Positions 32,016 through 45,419 of a stretch of 64,000 bases of DNA are shown here, one piece after another. Every line of letters begins with the position of its first letter. Positions within the stretch are counted from its first letter, which is position 1. A program made the translations under genes and the position numbers. The stretch is taken from the NCBI GenBank assembly GCA_907165275.2, contig OU015661.1, forward strand, positions 3,975,501 through 4,039,500, given 5' to 3'. The notes beneath the pieces were generated by a model. The model was not told where the DNA came from. It ran no database searches and saw nothing but the letters and a program-made list of their open reading frames with translations. The stretch is from Zygaena filipendulae (lineage: Eukaryota > Arthropoda > Insecta > Lepidoptera > Zygaenidae).

Positions 32016-32801
32016 CATTTGATTTGCCGGTGCTTCAGCGACATACATAGGAAGGGGCGTTGAATGTGCTCTGCCTCTTAGGTATATATTATCCGTCAGC
32101 GCGTCGGCAACTTTCCTGTTAATTTTTCAGGTTTTTTTCATGTCAAAAAATTTATGTTTGTTTTTAGTAATTTATGATGAGACTCGAATACTTAACATCA
32201 TTTGTTTAACCTTAAACCATGTACCTACATTGTACATATTTAGAAAGTAGGTACATAAACGCAGCTGTACCTACTTTGAACTTGTACCAATTACAATTTT
32301 TTTCAAACTTATTTACTAATTCTAAAAATAATAGGTCCCTACCTACCTACTTATAGGTACTTTCCACGCTCATTTTGGTATGGCAAACATATTATTATGT
32401 TACATATAAATTCTTTTTCTAGAAAATGCTGCGATTGAGCTATATCTAAAATTTTTAATTACGTTACATTAAAGTATGAATACCTAGGTACATAATGGCA
32501 GAAACCAAAATCAAGGCTGTTACAAAAAAGGTTTAACTTTTTCAAAGACCATTTTTATAATAGTAGGTCGGTTAATGACTAGTTTTAGTCAGTAGTCATC
32601 CGAAATTAGGACATAGGTACCTACTTGAGTAGGAGGAAATAAGTATCTAAAGAGTCTAGAGTTACGATTCTAGTAAAAGTCATAATAATAGTGTGTAAAT
32701 TACGATTATTTCATGGACGGTGTTTTAATCTCTTGTGCTGGCCCAATCTGCTGCACCCACCGCCTACGCTATAGTTGGGTTGCTATAAGAGTCTATATTC
32801 T
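32016..32801. other. Intergenic, 3' of beta-glucuronidase
   Basis: AT-rich, with TAGGTACC simple motifs. No gene, and no canonical poly(A) signal for the adjacent minus-strand gene was seen. Confidence 0.5.
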
Positions 32802-35800
32802 CTAGAATTCGTCGTGGTAAGCTGGTCTGTTGTCAGTGACGTAGTACTCTTCGTCTGGGGGGTCGGCGCCTGTGTCGGCTGCGGCGAGCGCGAGGTAGCG
32901 CGCGCGCAGGTGGTGCGCTGACGCCTTCGGTTGCCGTGATCGTGTGAATATGCCCTTTTTGTTGCCACCCACACGTGTTGTTGCTAGAAAAAACAAAACA
33001 GTATATAAATACCAGATTGGTCTGTTATCAGATCAATTTTTTTTTCCAAAAGTTCAAATTATAGATAACAATCGATCGAATAAAAAATAGGGGTATGAAA
33101 CCACAATGACATCGATATCTGCTATAAGTGTTCTGATTTTGTAACTAATAAAAAAGCTGTATATTTTAAACTTCTCTATTTTAACCAGGGCGCGAGGCGT
33201 CCAGTTTTTTTCATCCCATTATATTTACTTATATAAGTATAATATTATACAGCATACTAACTTTGTGCAGTCTTAAAATCGGCGAAGTTCCAAATAAACT
33301 CGCCAACGAAAAAGTTGGCCTGCCGCAGTTGATCGAAGGCCTTGAAATGTTCCGACATTATCGCCACTTGATATTCTTCCGACCATACGAATTCCGGCAT
33401 CTAAAACAGTCATTTTAGTGTAGTAGGTAATAAATATAAGAATATACAACACTAGTTCAGTAGTTCCTCTATTAAATTAATTTAAAACTTGATTCGAACA
33501 TTATCTGTATCATCTTTAATGCAAATATATTTTATTGTCATTTGTTGTAGATAAATTAGATAAGGTTTTTGCATATTTCCGTATTACGTATATTTAATGT
33601 TTAATTATTAGCTTTTGTTCGTCTTTATAAGTCGTAACCTGTCAATAAAGATACCTACTCATTCGTTTAGAACCTACAAGACTATTATAATCGTTCCCCG
33701 CAGCTTTTCAAATTTAGGTTTTCACTTCTACTAACGGGAAACGCAGCTCTACTTGATCTCTGCTTCGATAGGTGTGTTTCCACCTTCCACATACATCCCC
33801 GTCGCGGTTTACCGTCGAGCTATTTAATACTTAGGTGTGGTCGTATGTGATTAGGTGAGAGTTTTACCAAATGCAATCCAGGTATAGTATCGGCTCCATA
33901 CTCGGACATGAGAACGGGTTTATTGTGCTGCTGGTGCCAGGCGGTGGCTTCGTCGATCACGTTGCTCGCGATGGAGCGAAGTTGGCCCGGATTATGGTAC
34001 CACCCGTTGTACCGATTAAAACTTATCACATCCAAGTGTTGGCCCTGAGGAGAAATGAAGTCAAAAGTACGCATTATCGTAACAAATTAATTTTTTTTTG
34101 GCAAATATTTCTGAAAAAGTTTTAGCTACTGAACTTACCGATTTATCATAAGAAACACCTTGAGCTATTGCAATTGTAACAGGTCTTGAGACATCCATAC
34201 TTTTTACATGCCTTACCACTTCTCTGAAAATAAAATAATGAGTTAGATAAAACAATCTCTTGATATAAAAGGAATTGTTTAATCTAGCTGTTCTTTCCAT
34301 TGTTTTTGGCTATAGCTACTGAAAACAATTACCTAAATACCTACTATATGTACGTATGAGGTGAAGAGCAAAGAAGCAAACGATCGGAAACAACGCCGTG
34401 GACTTCAAATTTTTTCGAAGGTTTCTCAAGGATTAAGAACAGCATTTGTGATAAAAAAGAATCTTACTTGAAGTACGCGTCAGCGGCCTTCTGTTGCGAC
34501 CGAGGCTCGTTGGAAATGGACCACATGATGACACTGGGGTGGTTCTTGTCGCGGCGAATCAGCTCTGTGAGCGACTGTTTGTGCTTCACCAACAAAGAGT
34601 TCTGGAATATGCTATAGAGAATAGTATATTTTAGTGTAATTGTAATTAGAGTCCTTTTTAATAATTAAAACGATCGTAGTACGAAATCGTATATGTTTTA
34701 GAATCATTACTCAAATACCTATTAAGATTGCATTCTGTGTATTTATTTTGCTCTTTAGCTTGCTTAATATAATAATATCAAATATTATGATATTTGATAT
34801 TATCATATTATTTATATTTTATGTTGTCAACTGGTCTGATTTAGGTGTCTTACGCTGACCCATGAAATTATAATATATTTTAAATATTCATTTAGGTACA
34901 TTTGGTTATTGTTGATCAGTCGTTGAGCTGTTTTAGCATAATGCGCGATCAAACAAACCGACCAACAGGCAGATTTATTGTAACGTAGTTAGTATAGGTA
35001 AAAGATTTTAAACTATATCTACGCTGTCTGTTAATATAAACTTGATTTAAAATCGGTATTAATGTGTAGGTACCTATTTTTTCTAGAATGAATAAATTAA
35101 ACTCATCAAAGTATCATACGATATATAACGTCATTTTAAACGTTTTTGTATATTTTTTAATTGAAATAATAAGTTATTCATCATAATTATAATTATTGAG
35201 TCAATTTTTACGGAAGTACCTACCTACCCATAACCCATTTGTTTTGGTTAATAAATAAATAAATAATAAAATAAACCCATTTTACAAATAAAAACATCTA
35301 TATATTCAGTGTCCTTAGGTACTCTTGCTTTTTTCGTAAAGCTATAAATATCCACCGTGATAACCGGTGGATATTTTCCACCGATGTCTTTTATTGTTTT
35401 TGAATGGTTTTTGCTCTCAAGTATGTAGATACCTAAATTTGTGTGTATAAATTGTAATCTATTTAATATCTAAGTATAACGATTGCACAAGTAGGTATAC
35501 TTACTCCGTATCAACGCTAGGACATTCGTCGATGACCATGATCCCGTGTTCGTCGGCAAGTTGGAGAATCTCCTCCGCATAAGGGTAGTGCGAAGTTCGG
35601 AATGCGTTGGCGCCCACCCATTTGATTAGGTTGAAGTTCTTTACCCAAAGCACTGGATCCCACCCTTTGCCGCGCAACTGTGGAAGGCCGTTGAAAATCA
35701 AACATTCATAGATGCATCGATTGTATTCTTTTGAACGGCTTCGATCAATTCACTTAATTTAAGAAAAATCAAGATCATTAGATATCGGGAAATAGAAATT

Positions 35801-38800
35801 ATTAGAAACGAAAATATCTCATCAGAAAAGTATAGGTTAATTATAATGTTATACTGTGAAAAATAAGTGATGTATAAATAAGTAGACAAAAGTCCTTAAT
35901 AGTAATAACCGGTTTTGTACTTACATCAGAATCTTCGTGCATCCCAAATCCTCTGAAGTAAATTGGCTTATCGTTTATCTTAACCGTTGTGTTCGTCCAT
36001 GTTACTGTTCTAATTCCGATTTTTTGATTGTAACTATCTATAATGTATCCTGTATCAGTATTAAGAAGAGAGACCTGAATATACAAAGAAAAAAACATAA
36101 AAACATATTATCAAACCAAATTTGATAGAAATATAGAGCAAACAAATTGATATTAACCTTCAATGTGTACAGATATCCTGGATTAGGGTCCATTAAGTAA
36201 GGCCACCAGAAGTTTGCATTTGGAATCTCCAGAATTCCAGCACAATAATTCCAAGCTACCACTTGTGTGTCGTTCTTATCGTACAGCTCGACTAAACATT
36301 GGACACTATCTTTGGATGCACCCTTAAAAGTAATGTTGTATATCACCAGACCTTAAAACAAAATAAAGCAAAGCTTGATTAGAAAAATATTGATTATGAT
36401 CATTTTAAGTAAGTATAAGAATTGAAACGGTGAAGAATCGATATTATGATGATAACAGTTAAGACTTGGAGCACATTGCTCTTAGACCTGTTTGCGGGTC
36501 TAGCTGGATGAGAGTAGCAAAGGGCCGGTCGTCGTGGAAATCGCGGGGAAAAATTTTTAACAAGGAGAGGACGTTCTTCAGCTTTCAATGTGATGATTTG
36601 AGACTTGTGGTATTCTCAGACCAATTTCCATTAGTTTGCTCTGAACGTAAGTCGTATTCCTACAGAACTAAAGATCGAGGAAATCTTTTATTGCGCCGAT
36701 ATCAAAGCTTGTTCCCTATAGTGAATTACACTTGTGAGCGTTGAGTTCATCATTTCAAACACGTGGGGGGTGGACTGACTAATATGAGGATATTATCTTA
36801 AATTTATATATATATATCAGGATGGTCGATTATTTTGTCCTTACCGGTGATCCCCTGCACGTCTGTGTTGACGATAACATCGTCAATGTAAACTTGCGGC
36901 GTGGAGTAGAGGAACACAGATCGGTGGATGCCCGCGTAATTGAAGAAATCGAACGTGTAGGACTGCTCCAAATATATCACGTTGTTGCTACGAACGGAAA
37001 TATTGTATAAAATTTTATTTCTTTTTTTACAAATCGGAGACCTTTCTACGAATATACAACCAATGCTGGAAATAGATGTTTGCTAAGAAAATACATCGCT
37101 ACGTATTTCGCTACGTGTCGTAATTATTTAGTAATATACTTCAGGCGATTAAAACCGACAAGTTTATTTTGAACTAATTATCGATTTAAATATTGATGGG
37201 AATAAGCAAATGTCTTTGGCTACCTATAAGTATTAAAGTATTGTAGGTAGGTATATAATCTATCGTATACTTATGAATAGAAAAGTGTAACATGATTTTT
37301 TACCAATGTGCTGTTATTATTTACTAGTATTATTATTATTATTTAAGGGTAGAGTTGTGCATCGAAACTTGTTTCCTGCCCGTGCTTAAAGCACCTGGTT
37401 CTTCATCAAAAGCGTGTCGAATCGCTATCGAGAACGTGTCACGTGCGTTCCTATTTTCCGCTGATATTCCAGTGTGAGGAGTGGTTGCTTACTAGTTGAC
37501 GTCTTTGACGGCGCCCTGCGGCACGGTGTCGCTGAGCAGGGTGTTGTCCACGGCCACCGTCAGCAAGTTGCTGCCGTTGCAGTTGACCGCCTCCGTGATC
37601 TCCACCTCGAACGGCAAGTGGCCAATCTCGTGGTACGTCACCGATTTGCCGTTCACCCACTATATTGTGAAATCAAATAAAAAATGAAATCCAAATATTT
37701 TTATTCAGAGTCGTCCTTCATGTGTGACGTTTTTTGACGATTACAATATTATGGCAGCACAGGTATAAAACGTTCACCTCCAGTCACAGCTACCTAGTGC
37801 TTTGTGAACAATTAAAAGACTTCTACAATGCTAGTTAGGAAGAGGGGGTCCCAGCCGCCGATGATCATGTTGTAAGGCAAATGTTCCAAATAGGTATAAA
37901 TTTGATTAACATTTTAAAATTTATGTATTTAGGCACGGTGAGATTTTGTGAATTTTCATGAAGATATGAGCAGTTGTTGTCAAAGGATTAACCTACTCGT
38001 AGACATGCGGCTAGTGATCGATTTTTTATTGTCTAATACTCTATACTAATATTATAAAGAGGATTTTGTTTGTTTGTTACGATTTAACTCAAAAACCACT
38101 GGAACGATTTAGAAAATTCTTTCACCATTAGAAAGCTACATTATCCTTGGGTAACATAGGCTATATTGTAATCCGGAATTCCCGCGGGAACTCCGAAATT
38201 AACGCGGGTGAAACCGCGCGGGACAGCTAGTTCTTTATAAGTTTCATACGTTTTAATTGGAACTTCAGCACTTGTTTTGTGAAAAAATTATTCGAATAAG
38301 TTTTTACGAGGGTGACATGAAAATCTACATAAGGTTTCGATGTTGTACCTTAGTTTAGTATAGCTATGATTTTTCATGTAGTAAATTTTTCGAACAAAGG
38401 TGAAAGGTCAAGGTCAAACGTTGTTCTTCTGCGTCATAATACCACTGGCCAAAGGAATACACTTAAATACTTCTATATAGGTAGAGTTTGAAATATGTTG
38501 GGGCGTTAGTCCTAAGACACTGCAGATATAAGCAATAATAACTAAGTAGATAGGTACTAGTTACAAACAGCAATGAATTATGTAAGGGTTTTAATTTGTC
38601 TGTTAAGATGATATTCAAAGATGTTTAAAGATGCCTTGATTGATTTTATCACAGATAATATAATACTATTTCTCTTTGTGTATTCAACCTTACCTAGATC
38701 TGTGTATTTATACCTATCAATGAACTAGTGATTCGTGAATAAAAATACAACATTTATCAAATATTAAAAATATGAAAAAGATTAAAATTCATCTACTGTT

Positions 38801-41800
38801 TAGGTATATTATATACTTTTTATAATTTAGGTAATACTTGACATGATTAGATATTATACCTATAGTTAACAGTAAGATAACTATAACAAATGACGAGTAC
38901 ACCTAACCTAGGTACTTATAACTCCTCCATTCTTCTCCATCCTGCCATATAACAAACACTATAATATTCCAGAGACAATTATAAATTATTTATTCATTCT
39001 AGCTTGCCGCGGTATAAATCATGAGATACTACTCGCATGCATACCCAATACCCATTCATAAATCATATGATTTGCAACTGTATCTTCTCTCGTTCAGAAG
39101 ATTTGCTTAAACAATTATTATGATTTATTTATTTTATCATTTAAACTATCGCTTATACCTACATATTTTATGAATGAGAGAATTTTCTTGTGATCGTGAT
39201 TAACATGATCGTAATATGGTAGGTTTACAGCAATTTTGATTGCAATTGCAAACATAAGAAGACAATTATTAATATAGGCATCAAATGCTCTCTGTGTAAG
39301 CTGAGACAGACTTGACATGCCGTGGGATACCTTTAATGAACCATTGAAGTCTTTTTTCTCGTGCAGTATAGTTGAGTAATACCTACATTGTTTCATAGTT
39401 TATTGTCATCTATTTTACATATTAGGTATGTTAGGTACCAATACTGCCGTGGGTAGTTATTCCTAACTAAAAAGTCGTTATTTTTTAACTTTTAATGCTA
39501 CATTAGGTAATAAGAAAAAAACTATCGATCTGTATTTTCGGTTTTTTTAAATTCGAAATTTGAATTCGAAATACTTATTGGTATTTTAGTTGATTTTATC
39601 ATGAAATGATATTATGTTTACAATATGACAAGCAAATCATTTGGAAGTATTTTACATGATCTATTTTTTGTTACCTTCAAGTATCCAATCATTGTAAAGT
39701 TACAACATTTTAAATTTTGTTCACGCGTTATTCAAAACGAGGGTTTGGTAGATAACGGCAATATAGATATATCATTTATGTGTAACACGGCAGAAAAGAG
39801 CAATAAACTTTACTATGTATGTGCAGTGAATAATGGTTCAAGTACCTACCTACAAAGAAAATATTTTTATGACAGCCAAAGTACATAATTATCCAGTATT
39901 TTCACGTACGAATACGATACTTGCATACTACGAGTATACGAAATTTCGATAGCGGAAACTTTTCTGAGATAAACTACATAATATGTATAAAAATAATTTT
40001 TAATACAATACAATATGTATACTTTGATTTTTTTAAAATTAATGACGAAATATATACCTAGTTAAAACGAAGGATTGGGGGCTCATGACGTCATAACCAC
40101 GCCGTTATCTTTTGATTAGGTACTTATAAAAAAAAGAAAAATTACATAATATCTATTTTTCTTTATTCATCTACAATCTACCCACATGACCAACTCAAGA
40201 TTAGTTTCGAGTTACGCCAAAATTGGCCGCAAGATGTTGTAATCACGTTAATACAGATTGTTGATGCTAGTTAACTAAATCCAAAAATTTTGGCGTAACT
40301 CAACATGTGTTGCGAGTTGCGAGTGGGTCAGCCGACGATCAGTCAAGTCGTGTTGCTACGAACAATTGTAATATGTACAATTGTCCAATTGCCTAGCGAT
40401 TATATACAATATACCATAATATGAATGGCCCCGTACAACGTAAAAGATACGGATGCACAGACGCCCTTTTCGTAGCAGCTACTTCTATGTCCAGTAGGGC
40501 AATTATGTAACTTTTGTTGCTATGATATTTCAGTTTCAATAAGAAAAATAGCGATTTTGTGCTTGATTATTCATATTCATATTATTCATTGATAATTGAT
40601 TAATCATGTTTAGGCAGCTTCAACTTTTGAAGTATGTTTATTTTGGTTGTTTGCTAAATATTGTAAGTGTCAAAACGTGCATATTCGAATCGCAAAAACC
40701 GCCATGTTTTTGATTGCAACCGAAAAATGATAGAAATAAAAGTTACATAATAGCCCCTCTGATTATTAATAAAATTTTGGCAGTATACAGGCTTAGCAAA
40801 AAAGTACCCATTAACTACGACTTGCTCCTTTAGATCTTATTAAAGTTCATAATACATGAACGATGGATGGCGACCACATCGATGAGGTCGATTTAATATG
40901 GGGCGGTAATGATAATAGATATCAGATATGGGAATTTTCCTGACTTGCTCATTCACTCGGCAATTTATTTATTTATTTATTTATTGGGCTCACAAAACAG
41001 GTAACAATCGGAATATTGACTAAAATTATAATATAAAGTTGTAGAGCTAGACTGTTACCACAGACCTGTGGGCACAGCATGGTAAACGCAGTTATTAAAT
41101 AAAAATAAAAAGCTGTTAGGTCTTAAAGTTAAAGTTGTGTTAGTACTGTTAAAATAAAATAAAAAAAAAAAAAAAAATAGAGAAGAAGGAATTAATTAGA
41201 TATTTTTTAAGATAGTTCATGTACCTACTTATCGGACCGACAATTTTTTTCATTACCTACGTACCTACATTCATTCATAAAAACAAAATATCAAAATATT
41301 TAGGTACTCCGTACTTATATCGAGTCAGTAGGTGACTTAACTGATCCCTTTGACCTATGCCGTTTGAGTTCGAACATGATAAAGCCAAATAATATAGTAT
41401 AGATAGGTGCAGATAATTCAGGAAGGACACGGATATAGCGTATTGGGAAAAAACCCTTAACGGTTAATATTAAAAAAACATGCTGGCCGACAGAAGGACG
41501 GACCACGGTGTGGTTTTAAAATCACGCATGTAAAATTCACGTGACTTTTCAGACAATCTTATCCATGATAAGTTTTTGGAAATTATTTATTTGTTTATTA
41601 TAACATTGTTTATTTGTAAGTACTACAGGTAAATTTATTTAGTAACCGTTAATTTGTATACTTACAGACAAAAAAAAACGATAATATTTTTCAAAAGCAC
41701 GGTTGAAGGAAAAAAAAATTAATAGCGAAGTTACGTCGGTCATGTGTATTTTACGTCCTAAAATCCTTTTTAAAGCACCCGTACTGTTCTTACCACTTGA

Positions 41801-44800
41801 GCGGCATAATGTACGCTGCTGAACCTCAGCCATATACGTTGCTCGGCCTGCACCCACCAGGGTGGCACGTGGAAGCGGCGGTCGTACCACACCAGTCCCA
41901 CGTGGTCGCGCAGGGCAGCCTCCTCGCCAACGTCGTTGTATGACGCTGGCACTGGCATCGGAATCACGGGACCGGTCTGTGACACAAATTATAATACCTA
42001 CATTGATACTGAAATGTAGGCAAATTGAAGAATGTCTGTTGATGGGCTGGAAGACATTGCTCTTAGGCAATAAGGTCGTCCTTTGTTACCTTTATTATAG
42101 TTACTTCTCTTTCCGAATATACCAAATACTACATTCGAAATCGGTTAACGAAGATTTAAGGAACTCGCACTTTTCGTTAAAAAATGTCCCAACTCGCGCA
42201 GTTGGTACGTTTTATTTTTTTGCGTAAGCGTATGTACCTACTCGATAAGATATTATCGTTCCGGTAAATATGTACATATGCGACAAACAATGAATAGCGG
42301 TTGCCCTTGAAAGAGCATAATAGATCTACGACGGACTAAATAGGTATTAAAATATCGCCAAACTCGAAAATAGGACGATCGTAAACTTGAATCGAACTGA
42401 CATTTTTGTGATTAATGTTCGAATTGATATTAAAATCTGAGAAAGTAAAATATTTAATCTGAAGAAGACCCCCCGTTTTGCAAGTGACGTGTTATTGCGA
42501 GAATGTTTTATCGCGTAGGTATTTGATTGACTTCACGTTTCTATATTTAGATTCCCGTTGGCGTTGCTTTAATTAAACAGTACCAATAGCCTGTGATATT
42601 TCTGATAAATTATTTATAGTAGATTAGTAGCCAAGGGCTGTAAGGCATCAATTGAAGCCCGAGACATTTAGGCGCACGAGCGCAGCGAGCGTTACATTAC
42701 GTTACATTACATATATTACCCTAGAGCGCTAATTGGTCACCTACAAGCCCCATTTGGGGGTAATAAGGACCTACTTACCGAATATGAGAGATGTAAACTA
42801 TCTTTATAACACTACTTACAAAATAAATAGTTTTAAACCGTAATTGAGTATACAATTTTAGAAAGCAATTAAAACGTAGTGGTTATAGTATTACCCTTTG
42901 CAAAGCAATGGAAGTCACGCGCGTGAAGTTGCCCTCGATCGACATCGACGTCAAGTAGTATTAATTAGTTAGTTCTTAAATGCGTCGATACACATGTAAA
43001 ACATGTGTAGAACAGACATGACCCTGCACGCTTTAAAAAAAGGGGGAGATCAAGATTGTCTTGTCTTTTCTTAAAGCGTGGGTCATAATTGCAATATAGG
43101 TAAATTGGGTAATAATTACAAATCCATAAACAGACACTTTAATTTTATTTATTTGTAAGCACTATGTTATTAGGAAATTAGGAATCTACAAACAAATTAA
43201 CAAAGCGTTTAGCGTAAATAACATGCTCTGCCATGCCACATGGGTGTACCAACAGTTTGTGCTTTTAATAATAAAGATTTTTCACATTTTGCATTACAAT
43301 ACAGCCGCGACATGCCTTATTAAAAAAGTTATTTAGCTAATTCTTTTTTAATGTTTTTAGTTACCTATACAATAAACTGATGATATATTATGTATAGTTT
43401 CTCACTTATTTTACTACTAGCTGTGCGCTGCGGTTTTACCAACTATTTTCACCGACATCCGATTTCAATGAAACAAAACCTACATGTAGCTTCAGGCTAA
43501 GCTTAATCTACCTGTGAAAACCGCATGATAATCTGTTCAGTACATTCGGAGATTATCGCGAACAGACAGACAGACAGAAAAGAATTTTAAAAACTTTTTT
43601 TTTGTGCTTGGTGACTCTTCTTTTATCACCCCTCTCAATTTTAGGTAAAAATATTCAATGTACAAAATCGCGAATTCTACCTTTTATTATACTTATAGAT
43701 TAGGCATACGTAAGATAAATAATTGCAGGATGCAAAAAATAATAACAAAAATCGCGGACAATTATAGGTATAATATAGACCTCACGCAAATCGTTCCGGA
43801 ACCATTTCTGCTGAAAACCCAGGTCTGTATGCGAATGGTGATGGAATACGTCCGGAACATCGGATTCGCGTAGTTTGGGCCACAACTCTGAGAGCCATTC
43901 GAAAAGCTCCTTCATCCGGGACCCACTCAAAAGGTTTAACATCCACCAAACTGTCATCAGATAACATTTCGCATCTTCGGATTCTAGCGTCCGACCAAAG
44001 AGCAACGCGCACGTAACCTTTGACAAGTTATAGTCAACTTTTAATTTCGATTATACGCTGCGGCTAATTGGATAGGTAGTTGGTTTTAAGAGCGGTCGTA
44101 TAATGAAGATATACAAGATATTTGTAGGGTAATATTATGATTCAGTATATAGGGAGCAGGGAGCCTGTAATATTGTCAGAAAACCCCTGAGCAGATGTGA
44201 TTCTATATCAGTATTACTTTATACTATACTTTGTAGTTTTGAATTGAAATGTCTATGCATATCAGATTTGAGATGAGGAGGTGAAAAATATAATAATAAT
44301 TAATAACATTTCACAACACATACGTAGGTATGTCAACTTGAGCACAGCTTTTCGCGGTAACTATTCAAACGCTGTGGTATGTTCATTACATAAAGTCTGC
44401 CTCTGCCGAGAATCGAACCCGGACCTCTAGAATTGTGGAGCGGCACGTGATCACTTTCCTTAATCCGATCGTCATTGACTAATAATACCTTACTGTTATC
44501 CATAACGAAATTGTATAAGAGTTAATGAGCGTTTAAAACACAGAGCAAATAAATTAACTATAGAGAGGACATGTAGGCGGGGCAGGCGGGCTACCATTGC
44601 TAAGGAAGTTAGAGAAAATGCTCTAACTTGACCAAAACTTCTTTTGCTGCCATCCCAAGTACCTATATTTACCACATTATTCCCAAAACTGTGGATTTTG
44701 AAAACAGTGACTATTACTTAAGTAAAACAACCATAAAGCATTTAATAAATTTCTTTACTTTAATGAATGTTTTAGTGCATAATGAATAGTTTGTATGCGA

Positions 44801-45419
44801 AAATCACCCGGCGACACTGGTTTTGTCCCTTCTATCTGTTATTTTCTGTTCTATGGTTTAAAATCACAGAAGAAATAAAAACATTAACCAGCAAGATTTA
44901 GGATTGTGATGACTTGGATGACGAAAGCGTGAAGGAAACGTAACATCTATCAGAACCTTTTAAAAAAATATATTTATTGTTTATTTATTTATTATTTATT
45001 TATTTATTTATTGTTTTTGGTTAGCGGTTTCAAAAAGTATAAAAACCAAATTGTTTTCCTACCCAGCTTAATCATAAAAAGGTATGTACGTGCCGGAATG
45101 GTTAGTATGTTATATTATGTTATAAGCTTTTTAATGTATTGAAAGGCCTTACCTTTTCAAGATCATTTTCGTACCACTTGTTTCTATAGCCATATTGTGG
45201 GTCGGTAGGCGACTTCCTGAAGTTCCATATTCCGTCGAGCGTCCTTAAGTCTCTGGTCTCTGACGCCTGTGGGTACAAGTTGCCTCCCACGCCATTCGAT
45301 CGTTTCCTTTGCATGTAATTTATCTCATTGGCACTACTTGATCCCAATACTTCGCTTTGTACTATCGCCAATGCGACTGATACAAAAATAAATACCAATC
45401 TTGAAGTTTGTTCCGTCAT
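32802..45419 (-). CDS. GUSB: Beta-glucuronidase (GH2), 12 exons
   Basis: Exons on the minus strand: 45419-45153, 41976-41794, 37659-37493, 36987-36845, 36351-36158, 36074-35925, 35677-35505, 34611-34468, 34223-34139, 34044-33868, 33400-33262 and 32983-32802. They join in frame to 667 aa, near the family's ~650. The N-terminus ([19 protein letters not shown]) is a signal peptide. The sugar-binding fold contains [20 protein letters not shown]; the beta-sandwich has [13 protein letters not shown]. The TIM barrel has [13 protein letters not shown], acid/base Glu ~461 in WSISNEP and nucleophile Glu ~550 in MSEYGAD. GNKKG (~614-618) is the N-x-K motif that reads the glucuronate carboxylate, favouring glucuronidase over galactosidase. 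It removes terminal beta-glucuronic acid from glycosaminoglycans in the lysosome. A TCTCTCTTTCGCAG acceptor 3 bases before the ATG implies a non-coding first exon upstream. Confidence 0.94.
38040..38230 (+). mobile_element. Complete short Helitron-like element in GUSB intron 2
   Basis: 191 bp from TCTATACTAATATTATAAAG to a GC-rich hairpin (CGCGGGTGAAACCGCG), then GGACAGCTAG followed by T. A TC start, CTAG end and hairpin ~10 bases before the end are the Helitron signature; there is no terminal inverted repeat. It is the best-preserved copy in the window and defines the others. Confidence 0.72.
40209..40301. mobile_element. 93-bp TIR element in GUSB intron 2
   Basis: GAGTTACGCCAAAAT (40209-40223) is perfectly inverted at 40287-40301 (ATTTTGGCGTAACTC). 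The core is non-coding. Confidence 0.6.
40968..40985. repeat. (TTTA)n microsatellite
   Basis: Uninterrupted TTTA repeats inside GUSB intron 2. Confidence 0.85.
42622..42810. repeat. Repeat family F, copy in GUSB intron 1
   Basis: AGTAGCCAAGGGCTGTAAGG, CCCGAGACATTTAGGCGCAC, TAGAGCGCTAATTGGTCACC and CTTACCGAATATGAGAGATG all recur in 49077-49480, there partly in the opposite orientation. Non-coding. Confidence 0.7.
43018..43086. repeat. Hairpin in GUSB intron 1
   Basis: ATGACCCTGCACGCTTTAA at the left pairs with TTAAAGCGTGGGTCAT at the right (three unpaired bases), around a ~34-base loop. It may be a tiny MITE. Confidence 0.6.
43417..43600 (-). mobile_element. Helitron-like remnant, minus orientation
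   Basis: Starts CTAGCTGTGCGCTGCGGTTT, the reverse complement of a Helitron-like 3' end, and runs to GAACAGACAGACAGACAG. The hairpin is worn. Confidence 0.55.
43788..44026 (-). pseudogene. Exon-like open stretch in GUSB intron 1, possibly a decayed first-exon copy
   Basis: One minus-strand frame stays open and reads [11 protein letters not shown] ... [18 protein letters not shown]. This resembles the end of GUSB exon 1 ([13 protein letters not shown] ... [18 protein letters not shown]) in order and spacing. No proper donor follows (GTCTAT), and an overlapping frame is also open ([20 protein letters not shown]), so chance or an unrelated repeat is possible. The G+C content is higher than in the surrounding intron. 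Confidence 0.3.
44394..44455 (-). repeat. tRNA-derived SINE-like fragment
   Basis: On the minus strand it contains GGTCCGGGTTCGATTCTCGG, a good pol III B box (GGTTCGATTC) with a pairable T-arm. No full cloverleaf or A box was found, so it is not called a tRNA. Confidence 0.35.
44965..45017. repeat. (TTTA)n-type low-complexity tract
   Basis: TTTATTGTTTATTTATTTATTA-like repeats ~140 bp downstream of GUSB exon 1 (inside intron 1). Confidence 0.8.

Noticed and set aside
44394..44455. A possible tRNA gene on the minus strand
   Set aside because: Only the T-arm/B box is convincing; no acceptor stem, anticodon arm or A box could be assembled.
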